Assembly (NCBI GenBank): GCA_032433595.1 | Contig: JASWJB010000079.1 | Location: 1-64,000 of the forward strand | Source of the DNA: Conoideocrella luteorostrata | Lineage: Eukaryota > Ascomycota > Sordariomycetes > Hypocreales > Clavicipitaceae | Direction: 5' to 3' | DNA length: 64,000 nt | Shown: positions 1 through 12,356 of the stretch, piece by piece | Layout: the number at the start of each line of letters is the position of its first letter | Numbering within the stretch: position 1 is the stretch's first letter | Translations under genes and position numbers: made by a program | The notes under the pieces: generated by a model | Told to the model about the DNA's origin: nothing | What the model saw: the letters and a program-made list of their open reading frames with translations, nothing else | The model's database searches: none

Positions 1-763
1 AAAAAAAAGCATAGCTATTATATAGCTTAGATAGCTATTTAGGTAATAGATTTTATTAATAACAAGCTTTAATTGCATCTGTGGTGCGCGTTCGAATTGA
101 AAGGGTCAATTGGACAATGTGGACGAAATGGCTCAGTTAAACTGTCCCCCGCTTGGGAGTATATGGTTAAAATTTACTCCGTACTCCGTACATTGGCAAA
201 GATGCAGGGGTATTTCCGATCGATCCAAATTGTACTCCGTACTCCGTATTTGTGCTGCCTAAAAGCCCCGCTCTATGCTGGAGTACAAGGGTGATAGACA
301 CCACCCCTGCTTTTAACGGCGCGTAACGAACGCTATGGATTGTTCTGCGTCCCCCTGGCGCTTGATGATAAAAATAAGTCAACGACTTGGCATCGCTGTT
401 TCAATGGCTCAGCCCAACCCCCACGAGCATCTATCACCGTTTTCAGCGCTTGCATGGGAAGGGGTACATTCCAACATTGCGTGTGTGGACTAATGCCCCG
501 TCGGGTCCTATTTTGATATCTTGGCCACGGGCACAGCAGCAGCACTTACAGCCGCCGCACTGTGCTCGACATGCTTCAGGACCTGGAGTCAGTCTCCCTC
601 GTGGCAAATAAATTCTAAAAAAAATTGAAAGGTGGCGACGGTCTGCTATGTATGTTGCTGCAGGCCTCTCAAAGTTACAATAAAACTAAGTGACTGACGC
701 TGCTGCTCAACCAGTCAACGCGTTGACATTTATACTTCATACTCTTGTCGTATAGAATAGAAG
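1..763. other. Left-edge non-coding stretch
   Basis: No convincing gene. The first 60 bases are AT-rich. Two tandem copies of the TACTCCGTA element lie near 176-191 and 235-250. Short open frames here lack codon bias or recognisable domains. The last part is probably the promoter and leader of the CorA-like gene that starts at 764. Confidence 0.5.
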
Positions 764-2648
764 ATGGATCGCAGAAAACCCGCAAGTAAGATCCTATCCT
801 TGACACTTGCTCACAAGAGTTACATGGCCTAACCAGCCTTCGTTTGCGCAGTTACGCCCGAAAATTACACGCGAGCAATCATCTCGCTCTCTAGGAGATA
901 TTCTAGCACTTCTGCCTTCCCAGGGAACAACTACGCCGACATTGGTGAATGGATGCTACAAGAACGTAGTCTTCTCAACTCAGCAAAGCCGGGAGAAGCT
1001 GAAATCCCTTTCGCCTCCAAGTCCGAACAGCCGCATGATTTAGTTGTGGTATACAATAGCGGGGAGAGGGAGTGGGATGTGCAGCACTATGACCAAGGAC
1101 AGCTTGAAGCCTTCTGCTCCGCGAGTTCTGGTCCTGCGGAAGGGTCCGGCCAAATAGTCTTCATTCGAGGCTTCATATCGCCATCATGGATGTCCGTCAT
1201 TGGGAGCAAATACAACATTGATCCGGAGTTCTTTAGGCGCCACATGGATTTTCTTTCCGGCAGCATTGACCGACACGCATTCAGCATCCCATCACTTGCA
1301 AGTTCTTCAAATAACATATTTCGGCTTTGCGTGAACACTCTCCTCCATCGAGATGATTTCGGAAGACAGGATATACAGTCGCAGCGGTCATATGAATCCA
1401 CTGAACTCGGGGTATACAAGGCACTGCAGCTTCGGTCGACTAGAGTCTGCTGCGGAGATTCTCTGGTACGTGAGTATTCCACTGTGTGCTCGAGGTTCTC
1501 TCTGATCGAACAATGGATCTCACTTTGTTTTGTGAAAAGAGACGCGGGCTGGGCCGGTAAGAGACAAAGCTAAGCCCCTTACGAAACGCATTTGCTGATA
1601 TTTGCACTCAGTCGTTGCCTGGATGGACCAAGGTAGACCGTTGGAAAAATCCCCTCCAGGGCCATGGACCTGCCACATGGAATCCAAGGCCACACCACTA
1701 CCGGTCCTTCAACACCACCCGAAGATGGCATTCCGAACCACCAACAATCGTCTAGACCCAGATGCAAATGCTTCGGCAGAAGTTCAACAAAGCGGAGTCA
1801 TTCTTCCCTTGCAGTACGATTCACTGATTGCGCTTGTCGACCTGGCCCGTCGCGCCCCGCAAGAGCCGCTTTCCATGTGTATCCCACTGTTCGCGCATGC
1901 GGCTTTCTCCGAAGTTCAGTTCTTGAATCTTATTGAGTCCACAGTCCAAACCCAGGTGGATGCCATAGTCAAAGGAGTTCTAACTGACACGTTGGGAACT
2001 CTCCAATACTTCTCCAACATCCTCAATCGACATGCCCAGCAGTTGCAAGATAGTACTGTTGCACTCTGCAAGTTGGCCGAGCGAAAATACCATCTTTTGA
2101 ATGAAAACAAAGTGGAGCCTCTACCACCGAAAAGTGCTGGCCCGACGGCTTCTGGTATAGGCAGAGGCTTGAAGGCTTCAGGAATCAAGGCGGACCAGAA
2201 ATTTGGATCCGGCGGTTCCGACGGTTCTTTTACAGCTAAGGGCTTATTGGACGATTACGAACAGCTCTACGCTCGCTGCATCAACTTGTCAAAATTGTGC
2301 ACTCGAAGTATGACTCTGGCAATGAATAAAGCCACGATTGAGGAATCCCGCAAAGCTATTGAGCAGTCTGAGCGACTCAAGAAACTGACTCTGCTTGCGT
2401 CGTTCTTCATTCCCCTTAGCTTTAGCTCCAGCCTGTTTAGTATGAACATTGATCTCCTTGAGCAGAGAGTGAAATTTTGGTGGTTCCTTGTCTGGTGTAT
2501 TCCGATCACTCTGCTTGCCTACATTCTTTATCTTTGGGACTTTCCAGCAATAAGGCGATTTTGTGTGAGGTTTTGGAAAAGATGTGACGGCTTTAGACGA
2601 AACAGGGCGTTTAGAAGTGGCGAAAAGGACCCGGGTTATGTTGTGTGA
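764..2648 (+). CDS. CorA-like membrane protein (587 aa, 3 exons)
   Basis: Exons 764-785, 852-1556 and 1612-2648 join in frame. Intron 1 (786-851) has donor GTAAG, a CTAAC branch site and acceptor GCAG; an upstream in-frame acceptor at 836 is also possible. Intron 2 is 1557-1611. The long N-terminal part is soluble and has the look of fungal CorA-like proteins. Near the C-terminus a predicted helical stretch (IEESRKAIEQSERLKKLTLL) leads into two hydrophobic segments, about LLASFFIPLSFSSSLFS and FWWFLVWCIPITLLAYILYLW, the two-helix arrangement of the CorA/MIT superfamily. The loop entry reads FSMNID, so the Gly of the GMN signature is Ser. Metal transport is therefore uncertain; many fungal relatives of this type are uncharacterised. 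The short first exon was chosen because it gives the only upstream ATG that splices in frame. Confidence 0.72.
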
Positions 2649-3378
2649 TCACATTGTTTCAATTAATATGAAATAGGACTGCTGTTACCCACGCCGAAAG
2701 TGCTTCAGCGTTTGTGAAGTAGTGGTAACAGAGAAATGAAGTTCAAGACGGAATGCCGGACGTACCGCACCTCGGAGAGAAGGGCTCAGCATTCTGTTAG
2801 GCTGGACAGAATACGACACAAGCTAAGCGTAATAATAAAAGTAAACCGTACTCACTGGAGAGTTTATTCGTTATTATTGTGTCTTGTTAAGCCTTACCTC
2901 AGATCGTTCACTTGCTCTAAAGGACAGGACCAGGGCTGAGCGGAGACCAGCCGAAAACAAATGACTCCGTGTCAATAATTTTAGCGCCACTAGCACGTGC
3001 ACATGCATGCCTGCGAGCAAGCGAGCGGTGAAGCAGCCAGCCTGCAACCTGTTTGCGCTAGTGACTTCTCATCAGGCATAGCTGTTGGATTACAAAACCA
3101 CAAGGGACACCAGTAACTGAGGGACCGCTAAGTGTAAAAAAAATAAGTGGACGTGATCAGACTTTGAAAAACACGTGCCGTCTGGCGTGTGGTTCTCACC
3201 ATACCCTAGAAAGATGCGGCATATTCACCCTAAGAACTCTCGTTGCGCTGGATATCAATTAGGCCTTTTGCGCAGATTGTGCTGCGAATTGGATATCATA
3301 ACCCACATATATACTTTATCTCATGCCTTAATTCGCTCCCGGTACCGTCAATTCGGACTTTGTCGTCATCTATTACCC
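2649..3378. other. Intergenic, no gene seen
   Basis: Spacer between the CorA-like gene and the HAD phosphatase. One 67-codon open frame at 2736-2939 has no recognisable features and I do not accept it as a gene. No repeat structure was noticed. Confidence 0.5.
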
Positions 3379-4328
3379 ATGGCTGCCCTTGACACAGAGT
3401 ACGTGATCTTGGCGCAAGAATTCATACATGGCCATTGGCAGTGGCATTTGATGTGGCTGTGTGAGAGCATTATTGTACTTGATTCTTGAGGCTAATAGAG
3501 ACTACCGCCAGCTTCCCCGCCATCCGCGCCTGCATTTTTGACATGGACGGGCTTCTCATCAACTCTGAAGACATTATTACCCATTCCACGAACCAACTTC
3601 TTGAAAAGTATGGAAGGCCTGTTTTTACTCGGTCCATTCGAGCGAGGCTCATGGGTGTTCCAGACTCAACGAGCAGCGACGTGTTCCACGACTGGGCAAA
3701 GTTGTCCACTTCTCGCGAGCAATTCGCCCGTGAATTGGCTGAACAATTTCAACTGCAGTTTCCGAACTGCAGGCCGCTTCCCGGTGCAGAGAAGCTTGTG
3801 ACGAACCTTAGCCATGCATGCAATGTTTCTTCCGGAAACAGAGTCGAGCTGGCCTTGGCATCCAGCACCAAAAGCCACACTTACGACATAAAAACTTCGG
3901 CGCCGGAAACGAAACAGCTGCTGGGCCTCTTTCAGCCCGAGAAGCGGGTCCTAGGCGATGACCCACGCGTGCCACAGGGTAGAGGGAAGCCAGCACCTGA
4001 CATATACTTGGTCGCGTTGCAGTTGCTGAACTCGATGGTGGGTTATGGCGAAAAGCCCATCATGCCCAACGAATGTTTGGTCTTTGAGGATAGCGTAGCT
4101 GGGGTGGAAGCTGGGAGAAGGGCTGGGATGAGGGTTGTCTGGGTACCGCATCCAGATTTGGCAGTTGAGTATCAAGATAGGCAGAAGAGTGTGCTGGCTG
4201 GGAGAACTGGCATGTTTGAGGTAGGAGACGACTGGCAGCTAGGAGATATAGATGATGGCTGGGCTGAAAGCATACCAAGCCTAGAACACTTCAATTACGA
4301 GAAGTACGGCCTCAGTGTGCCATCCTAA
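3379..4328 (+). CDS. HAD-superfamily phosphatase, 278 aa
   Basis: Exon 1 (3379-3398) encodes only MAALDT plus two bases. It joins exon 2 (3512-4328) across an intron with donor GTACGT and a GGCTAATAG branch region, giving MAALDTDFPAIRACIFDMDG. Without this splice the frame has no usable ATG. HAD motifs in order: motif I IFDMDGLLINSED (nucleophile Asp and second Asp), a motif II-like ALASSTKSH, motif III Lys in GRGKPAPDIYL, and motif IV FEDSVAGVEAGRRAGMRVVW. The large helical cap between motifs I and II and the overall order match the subfamily I group that contains pseudouridine-5'-phosphatase and 2-deoxyglucose-6-phosphatase-like fungal enzymes. The likely reaction is Mg-dependent hydrolysis of a small phosphomonoester in the cytosol; the substrate is not predictable. 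The C-terminal about 50 residues are acidic. Confidence 0.85.
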
Positions 4329-6138
4329 AAGCTTCTTTAGGGCCGTCTCGATTCAAGTTAACGCTTTCATGGAAGGATGGACATCCTCTCTTAGCACGGT
4401 GGGAAGAGTGGGAAATTATCTATTGATGCAATGAACTATGGATACAGATGAACACGATTCCCATTTGTGTAATGTAAGGTCAATTAGGTTGTCTAACTAT
4501 GTACCTCGCAATTCAGTAGACAGACACCTTTTTTACGTCTTCTATCGCTGTTACACATTATCTTTCTTTCTTGCCGCTGGTCCTTGTCAAAACGAATCGT
4601 CGATGGAATATTGCTGTAAAACACGCTCCCAGCCAAGATCTCAATCACAGGTAGTCTCTAATTGTGGCAAGTCAAAAATAAACTTATACGGTCCCGCTGT
4701 TTCTACTTGCGACTTTAATTAACGGCATCTCCGAATTGTCAACCGAACAGTACCGTCAAAAAAACTGATCCCATCATCCTCAGGAGGCCAATCACCGTCC
4801 AAGACCAGGCTTATGCGTCTTAAGCCTGTCCGCGCGTGTGAGCATCTTCCACCTGGGCTGGACTGGCCACCAACGGGGGTTCCGTTCACAATTATGACGT
4901 TCAAATGACTGCCTCCGCCCAATTAGGAGGGCTATTTTGGCTGGGAGAGGTGATGGAGTAACTAAACCCGCAGTAGCGGGTTTTTGATCATGTGGTAGTT
5001 GGCACCTGGCTATACATTTTAACAAGGAATATGCTTTAGAGATTATATACCAAATATTAAGATCTTCTACCATCCATCCAGGTCATCATCGATCATCACT
5101 CAAGGCTATGATTAATAAAAGTCCCTATTGCGGCCGCATGGTTTATTCCGCGGCCTTGGACTGACCTCTGATTGACGGCATGGTCTGACTCACATGGCGC
5201 CACACGAGGCCTCATGGCGCAAATCTATTATCGCGAATTTCGAATTGTTGGTCAATGTTCTCTGGCTGGGTATAGCTGGCATCTAATATGTATTGTTATG
5301 CATTGCGATAAGTCCATGAGCCACGGAAGAAAGGTAAATTAAATTAAAGACTTTATTAATCAAGAACTTCGTCGATCAAGACCTTCGTCAATCAAGACCT
5401 TCGTCAATCAAGACCTCCGCCAAACCCTGGTCTTCGTCAACCCTGGTCTTCGTCAACCCTGGTCTTAGTCAACCCTGGTCTTCGTCACCCCTAGTCTTCG
5501 TTACCCCTGTCCTCGTCACCCCTGGTTGCCTGGTCTTCGTTAATGAGCCAAAGAGTTGACAAATTAATTGAGACATCTGGGGCCTGATGTCTCGACTAGT
5601 CTGTCAGGAGCGTGGGTGAGCGCCTGACTTTACTCTGGTGTCTGGGCCTCTCACCCTCCTCCAACACCTTGTTGCCATTCCGCTTTAAGCTTAGCTCTTA
5701 ACTACTGTTGGATGATGGGACAAGTACTACGCTACTCCGTACTCAAGAAGACGGGACGACAGGATGCCGACTGGCACCTCAATCATGGTGGAGTGTCACA
5801 TCATACCCTGGCATCCTGGTAATACAAGACAAGGACAATGAACTCACCAACCACATGTTAGATAGACATTATCGGTATTATACTGCTTAGTGGATCCAAA
5901 TTGATCGTCTACGGAACATTGATCAGATCTAACAACATATGTAGGCATTTATTTTACAGCTCAAAAAGGAGCCAGAGCATACCAAGTTGCATTTGGGTGA
6001 GGGTGCGTATCCCCGCATCCGCGTCCCCGCATCCACGTACGAAACTCAACAACTCCATCATCTTGCAACTGGAGCTATTCAATTCCAGGATCATTTTGCT
6101 CTCGATTTGAAACGTCCTGCTTTGGGAAGACAGAAATA
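4329..6138. other. Intergenic, 1.8 kb with minisatellite
   Basis: No gene supported. It contains a 16-bp tandem array (5359-5541, listed separately) and one TACTCCGTA copy near 5730. Short open frames at 4438-4722, 5708-5890 and 5901-6110 have no recognisable features. The last few hundred bases are presumably the promoter of the NLR gene starting at 6139. Confidence 0.5.
5359..5541. repeat. Degenerate 16-bp minisatellite, about 11 units
   Basis: Tandem units of 16 bp change along the array from ttcgtcaatcaagacc (left) to ttcgtcaaccctggtc (right). Some right-hand units are 15 or 24 bp. The unit length is not a multiple of three and no open frame spans the array, so it is non-coding. Confidence 0.85.
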
Positions 6139-9100
6139 ATGGCCACTGCTGCAAGCTTGGCAACAACCTGTCACCTGCAAATCCTGCGGAATCCAACTGA
6201 CACTTCGCAGGACGGTGTGGAGTAAGAAACGTTCCGCCTCGCTAAACTCTATCTTCGCTAACCACAAGCCTAGTATTGTCCTCGTGCCTGGCATTGGTAC
6301 GAAATCACCGAAGAACTGGCCGTTCGCGAACCAAGAATGGCTCGCCACCCTACCCGGCTCCGGTGTTGGGGCACGCATTCTTGCATTTCAATATGCTTCC
6401 CCATTTGCAGGCATCATGCCTTCATGGGAGTCGGTTTTGAAGATAGGTAACGACTTTCTCCAAAAGTTACGTGATGTGCGATCACAGTCGGATACAGACC
6501 AAGTATGTGATAGTCTAGGGATCCTTCCCTTCGAGCCGCCAGCATGCTTACTAAATATACTTTCCATAGACCTCTAGGCCATTCATAATAGTCTGCCACA
6601 GCTTGGGTGGAATTGTAGTTAAACAGGCTTTATGCTACGCTAACAAACAGTTTACTTGGTATGATTCACTTGTCAACGCCATAGCTGGCGTTATCTTCCT
6701 GAGCACTCCACATCGCTACGGCGATAAGGCCACAAGCTTCACACGATTTCGAGATATTTTGGAAGTTACTACCGGAAAGAACCCAAAAATTCCAACCGAG
6801 AATATCGAGCAGGAAGGTGCTATTTTGGTCAACCTCGCAGATAGATTTGAAGGAATCTCGTTCCGTACCCCCATACTATCGGTTTATGAGCTGAGAGAAT
6901 CGAAAAACAGTTCAACACCATTACTCCCAAAATACCAAGCAGTTAGTCTCGTGTGCTTCTCCGAGCTATAAACGCTAACTCGAAGCTAGCTAGTCGACCA
7001 TGAAGCTTGTTCGACTCATGCGCCAATGGAAACAGTCATTGGCCTTGATCTTAATCATCACGATACATGTATCTTCACGGAGAGCGCTGGTGGTAAAGGC
7101 TTGCCCGAGTTCAACAAGTTTGTTTACGAGATTTTTCGTGACGCTGCACGGCTTGTTGCACTTCGACTCAAGGACCGTAGGTTATAGAGATATCGGAAAC
7201 TGCTTAACAGTACTAATTGTTTTAGAGGAATATCAATATGCACCGATAAGCGCTTACTCGCCGACACTGAGTGAACTACCACTTACAGGTGGGTCTGGCA
7301 TCCTTGACTTACACCAAGACATCACACTGAAATGAAGCAGTTGAGCAATTGGAGCTCACAGGACGGCCATCGAACATAGCAACGGATTTGCCCTCGAACA
7401 GAGCAACGGAAGGGACATCTCTGTCGGGGTTTGAACTGGTATATCCTACCAAGCCAAACGCTGAAATTCGGAGATCCCTTCACTTACCATGCTTTTTTCT
7501 TAATACGCCATCGGCAAATCCAGACTTTTGCGGACGTGAAGATATCTTGGAGCGTCTTGAAGCTGAGCTCTTGCCTTCAAAGAACATAATGACAGGATCG
7601 AGAACCGCTCCGCGACAATTTGCACTTTGCGGATTTGGGGGAATTGGAAAGACAGAAGTAGCCCGCGAGTTCTTCCGACTTCACGGAGCTTCCTTTGATG
7701 CGGTATTTTGGGTCGTGGCCGATAAAATTGCGAAACTTGACCAACAATACCAACAGATATCACTGACGCTAGGACTCGAAGACAAGTCCGAGTGCAAGAG
7801 TCAGGTTGTGAGCAGAGAAATTGTAAAAGGATGGCTGTCCAACTCTCGAAAGCATTTATCGGGGGCGGACGATTTTGTTCAACCTGGTCAAGCTAATTCA
7901 GAAGCGACGTGGCTGCTCATATTCGACAAGGCGGATGACCTAATGATCCTGGCGGACTACTGGCCTCAGGGCACTGGGTCAATTCTCATCACTAGCCGCG
8001 ACCCATTGGCTAAAACCTGGTTTACAACAAGACCTTCAGGCTTGGACCTCAGTCCACTTTCACAGAAAGACAGCATGTCCCTGTTCAACCGGCTCACGCC
8101 CATCGTCAACGAGCAGGAGAAAAACACAGCGCGACAAGTCTCCGATGCTCTTGGTGGATTCCCTCTGGCTATTTCCCAGATGGCCGGTATCATCCGTCGA
8201 CAGGATCTCACGTTGTCAGAGTTCCTTGGGCTGTACAATGACCACAAAGAAAAACCTAATCTTTGGAAGACAAAGTTCGACACCAATTTGGTCACATATA
8301 GTCACAATGTCTCTACTGTTTTGGTATTGGAGAAGCTGAAGCCTCAAGCCCGACAGCTGTTGGAGCTAGTTTCATTTCTTGATTCAGATGTCATTGAAGA
8401 AGATTTGTTGATGAAAGTATCGGCAAAATTGTTTTCTGATGGCTCACAGTTCAAGGAAAGTAGCTATATTGAAGCTCGAACCGATCTCTCGCAATCATCT
8501 CTTGTCCGACGAGATATGAAGAAAAAGCAGATAACAGTCCATCGCATTGTGCAAGATGTAGTCATGATATCAATGGATGTAACGAAGAAACGGCTGGTAT
8601 TTGACCAAGTCGTACGAGCTCTGTGGGCAAACTGGCCAGCGGCTATGCCCAAGTCGTCGAAGGAGCTAGAGCTACCCCAACCAAGATCAACTGGCGGCAG
8701 ACTACACGTAGAAAGGTGGCCTCTTTGTGCAGCCATTTACCCGCACATTTTAAGGATACACCAGCTCTGGTCAGCCGCTGGAGATGTTCCCGAGGTCACT
8801 AGGCTACTCTTTGCAAAGCTACTTACTGAGGCCGCATGGTGCGTATCCTATATTCAGATCTTTCCTTACGATATAGTCTAATGTTACCAGGTACCAAAAA
8901 GAGCGAGGACGAACGAAGCAGTTTGATGGGTTCTTTGAAACGGCTCGCCGTATCTGTGATTCCTCCACACACGCTGATCGGGACGCCGTGCTTGCAGACA
9001 TCCATTTCTGCTTGGGAGCCATTGCCATGGATGCGAGCGATTTCAATGCAAGTCGCATTCATAAGGAATGCTCTTTCGATCTAGTTTCTAAAATCTGCCA

Positions 9101-9871
9101 AGAGCTAGGCGTTGCAGACGAGAGATTATACCTCGCCTACGCAGAGCGAGGAATCTCACGCATTCAAGATAGACGATACGAAGAAGGTGAAACCGATCTT
9201 AAGAAGGCCATACAGATGCGCAAAGATCTCGGCAACTACATTCCGCGCTCCGGCGAGGTCAACCTCAGCTGGGCCCTTCTTGCGCAAAGTAAGTTTGAAG
9301 AGTGCGGCACGTTTCTCCTGGAAAGCTTGGCGGAGAGAGAGAAGGCTTTGGGCAAAAATGATAAGGAATCTGCCCGGACCGGACTATACTTCTATGCACT
9401 TGGCAGCCTCCGTGCTGCGCAACATCAATGGGACGAGAGTTTCGACTACCATGAGAGAGCGTTGCGCCACATGCGCGAAACAGTAGGTGATAAAGATTTC
9501 TACACTGCAAATGTCGCCCACAAAGTCGCCGAACACTTTCTACGCTTGGGTCAAAGCGAAAAGGCAATGTAAGTGCTGCCATTTTTTATTTACTTTTAAC
9601 TAAACGACTTTATCTGACCTCTGCCTTCAGTTCTATGGTTAATGGCGCATTGGAGATTTGGTTCGTTGATCAAAGTGCACACATGAACGAGATTGCTCGC
9701 ACTACTTTTCTAAAAAGCAAACTGCTCGAGGCAATAGGCAAGACGAAAGAGGCTGCTATTGCTCTGAAATTTGCCTATGACTTGAGGCAGAAGATTACCG
9801 AGGATGACAGTGATGTGGCAAGCCTGACGACAGAAGACTTTGACAAACTCGTTGGCTTTTGGGCCCGTTGA
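6139..9871 (+). CDS. NLR-like STAND protein: alpha/beta hydrolase, NB-ARC, TPR (1117 aa)
   Basis: Eight exons join exactly in frame: 6139-6221, 6274-6502, 6570-6941, 6990-7176, 7226-7288, 7338-8838, 8891-9568, 9631-9871. The N-terminal effector-like domain (about residues 28-270) is a PGAP1/DUF676-type serine hydrolase: DIVLVPGIGT strand and oxyanion region, then the nucleophile elbow CHSLGG with Ser115. The NB-ARC domain begins near residue 400 with P-loop CGFGGIGKTE, then Walker B-like WLLIFDKADD, sensor GSILITSR and GGFPLAI. The C-terminus from about residue 812 is a helical TPR-type superstructure (LYLAYAERGISRIQDRRYEE and similar units). Such proteins are cytosolic signalling NTPases implicated in fungal self/non-self recognition and programmed cell death; that role is inferred from the family. 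All key motifs are present, so it looks functional. The start was fixed by intron 1 (GTAAGA donor, CGCTAAC branch). Confidence 0.88.
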
Positions 9872-10606
9872 TGGGCCCTCTCAATCTTTTTATCTACTTA
9901 ACGTATGCGAATGACAAAAACTGTAATCTGGGTTGTCCCTGTTTGTTTTACGAGTCACATGAGAATCGGTTGTCTTCTGTGACTATCGCTGCACGCTCAG
10001 TCCGGCGCTACCAAAAAGCCTGTTCTGTAGAAAAATTCCGATGGAGCGTTGCACTCGCCAAGTAGTACGGGTATGAAACAGGTGCGTTTGTTCGGATTTG
10101 GATTGAATGGGGAGAACAAAGGGCCTCGTAACTGGCGGAGAAGGATCACAGACCTCAGTGAGTGAATGGAGGGATATCGTGGTCGCTTGGCGACTGTAGT
10201 AGCGATCTCATGCTCCTCCTCGTCAACCAAAACATGTCTATTTCGCAGTGGATTTGAGGTAGAATGAGTAGAGTTTCAAGTCTCCTCGCTTCGAGACGAG
10301 TTTGCAGCGACTGCCTCGACATTTTCCAAAATTGAAGCATCTTGACTAGGACTATGAGCACCCTCAGAATCAGGCTCACGTTGTTGGGCTACTGCCCTTC
10401 CGTTTCATGCTGCTATATGCTGAGTTGATAGAAAGTGGGCCAGGCTTGGCCATGGTCACACAACAGAGTACCGCAAGCACTGTAAAGTTTAGTCGGCGAC
10501 GACGTTGCTGGCACGGAAGACCAAGTGATGTACACCTTTGTAAAGGCAGAGGTGTGCCACCTCTGTCCAATGGCTCACCTCTTTCGTCGGCATCACCTGT
10601 CAGTTC
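9872..10606. other. Convergent intergenic spacer
   Basis: This 735-bp spacer lies between the 3' ends of the NLR gene and the MFS transporter gene. It probably holds both 3' UTRs. No coding signal, repeat or RNA gene was recognised. Confidence 0.55.
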
Positions 10607-12356
10607 TTAATCCAGAGTTGGCACGTCCTCAGCGTCAAGCTTCACACTGAATACAATGATAGTAGCAACGGAAAATACTAGCGCGGCCAGCAAGAGAGGT
10701 AGCCCGCTCCAACCTTCCCCCCACTGCAAGCCGAGCCGGAATGCGGCCGCAAACCCTGGCCCAGCTAATAATAGGCCAATATTCTCCAGTACAGCGATTG
10801 TAGAGAACAGTATTGCTGTTTCGCCATCGTTGGTGAGTTGCGTAAGCAAGGTCTTGATGGCCGCCGAATATCCCTCAATAAGAGAGAATGGAACGAGCAA
10901 AGCATACAGCACAGTCGCACTGGACGTTGTGCCAATGCCAAAAGTGCTTACAACTGTGATCAAGATACAGTAACGGGATAGAAGCAGGTCCCTGCGCAGC
11001 GATGAACCTGTCATGCGGAGAACCGCCTCGCTCACCAGCGGCAGGATTAACACAGTCAGGATGAGTTTTGTGAAGTACTTGATGGATATTGCCAGGTTGG
11101 CCTAATGTCATGAAAATGAAAGAATTAATAGTGCTTTCCAAATCAGTCATCAAACTCGGCAGGAAAGAAATGACTTACCTCCGCCCATGACAAGGAGAAT
11201 CGCTTGGCGATATACTGTAGCAGAATAAGGTTCACGTAGGCGCCTATTTTTGTGAATAGCGTCGAAATAAGGATCAAGCTCAGCTTTTTGTTGTCCCACA
11301 CGACAGCCCTAAGACACTTCAATGCGTTCTTGGCTGAAAGAATGGCCTCATCCCATCGCAGGCGCAGATACGATGCATCGTTAGTTGGCAGGCTCGCACT
11401 GCTATTTGTGACATCTTGGTCCGGCACATTCTTCACATTTATTGTTTCCGGAACAGCCAAGATAAGGAGAAAGGCTGCGACATTACAAGCACAGCCTATG
11501 CAGCTCGTTAGCCACGGTCCCCCCTTTTCCATGGCTAGATAGGCCAAGGGATTGCCCAACAACGGAGTAGCCACGGTTGAAGCACCAAAGTAGAAGAAGA
11601 TGTTGGTTCTGTGTCATTTCGAGACTCAGTATTTGCAATTTACGTTTTCCAAAGGACGAATAAAATAGCTAGTCGATAGCTAGTGCTTGACCTACCTCTG
11701 CTTTGGCGTCGAAACGTCACTCGCGATGGTCAAAATTAAGGCTTCCAATATGGAGATTCCCCCGCCAATTGCAGTAGCAATGACCGCCACCAGCCATATC
11801 AGCCGGATGTCAAGGGTATCTGAGAACCAGACTTGAAGACACGGTCAGATGGTTTCATCGCCAACCGAGACGAACGAGCTCGCTGGTAAGACTTACAGAC
11901 GAGCAGATCAAGAGGGAAAATGACCATTATGCCAAGCCCCGCCAGGCGGAGCATCGGGCGGCGACCATACTTGTCGGCAGCTATCCCGTACACGAGGGAC
12001 AGAAGAATCGCGGGAGCTATGGAGAAAGAGAACTCGAGACCCCGGAGCATTGACAGATCGGCTTGGACCTCGTTGTCTTTGCATCGTGGGTCATGAGCTG
12101 GATTGGCGGTGTCGGGGTGATGCCGCCGACATATCACACCTTCTTCGATCTGTGAAAATGCTGGCCCGACGAAGGAGACGCTCAATTGAGTCATTGCCAT
12201 GGAGGCAAACAGAAGGGCGATGATGAAGAATGGTGACCTCGTGGTCTTCTTCTCATTGTCTTCAACGACCTGGCTGGCGGCGTCCGGACCAGCCTCGGAG
12301 CTTGATCGTCGCAGCAGAGGACTATGCTCGCTGGTCGCTGCGCTGAGGTTTGCCAT
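10607..12356 (-). CDS. Major facilitator superfamily transporter, 506 aa
   Basis: Four exons on the minus strand: 12356-11897, 11831-11696, 11608-11179, 11101-10607. Introns 11832-11896, 11609-11695 and 11102-11178 carry GTAAGT, GTAGGT and GTAAGT donors. The product starts MANLSAATSEHSPLL with an acidic, hydrophilic N-terminus, as in fungal MFS exporters. An in-frame ATG 66 nt upstream (12422) is a possible alternative start. The segment YGIAADKYGRRPMLRLAG is MFS motif A between TM2 and TM3; GGGISILEALILTIASDVSTPKQR is a typical TM4-5 region. About twelve hydrophobic helices are visible with a polar central loop (about DQDVTNSSASLPTND). It is a proton-driven or facilitative small-molecule transporter of the plasma membrane or vacuole. 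The substrate is unknown and no biosynthetic cluster surrounds it. Confidence 0.85.

Noticed and set aside
3486..3542. TTG start for the HAD phosphatase
   Set aside because: A stop codon lies just upstream and non-ATG initiation is unlikely; a spliced 20-nt first exon with ATG at 3379 explains the start.
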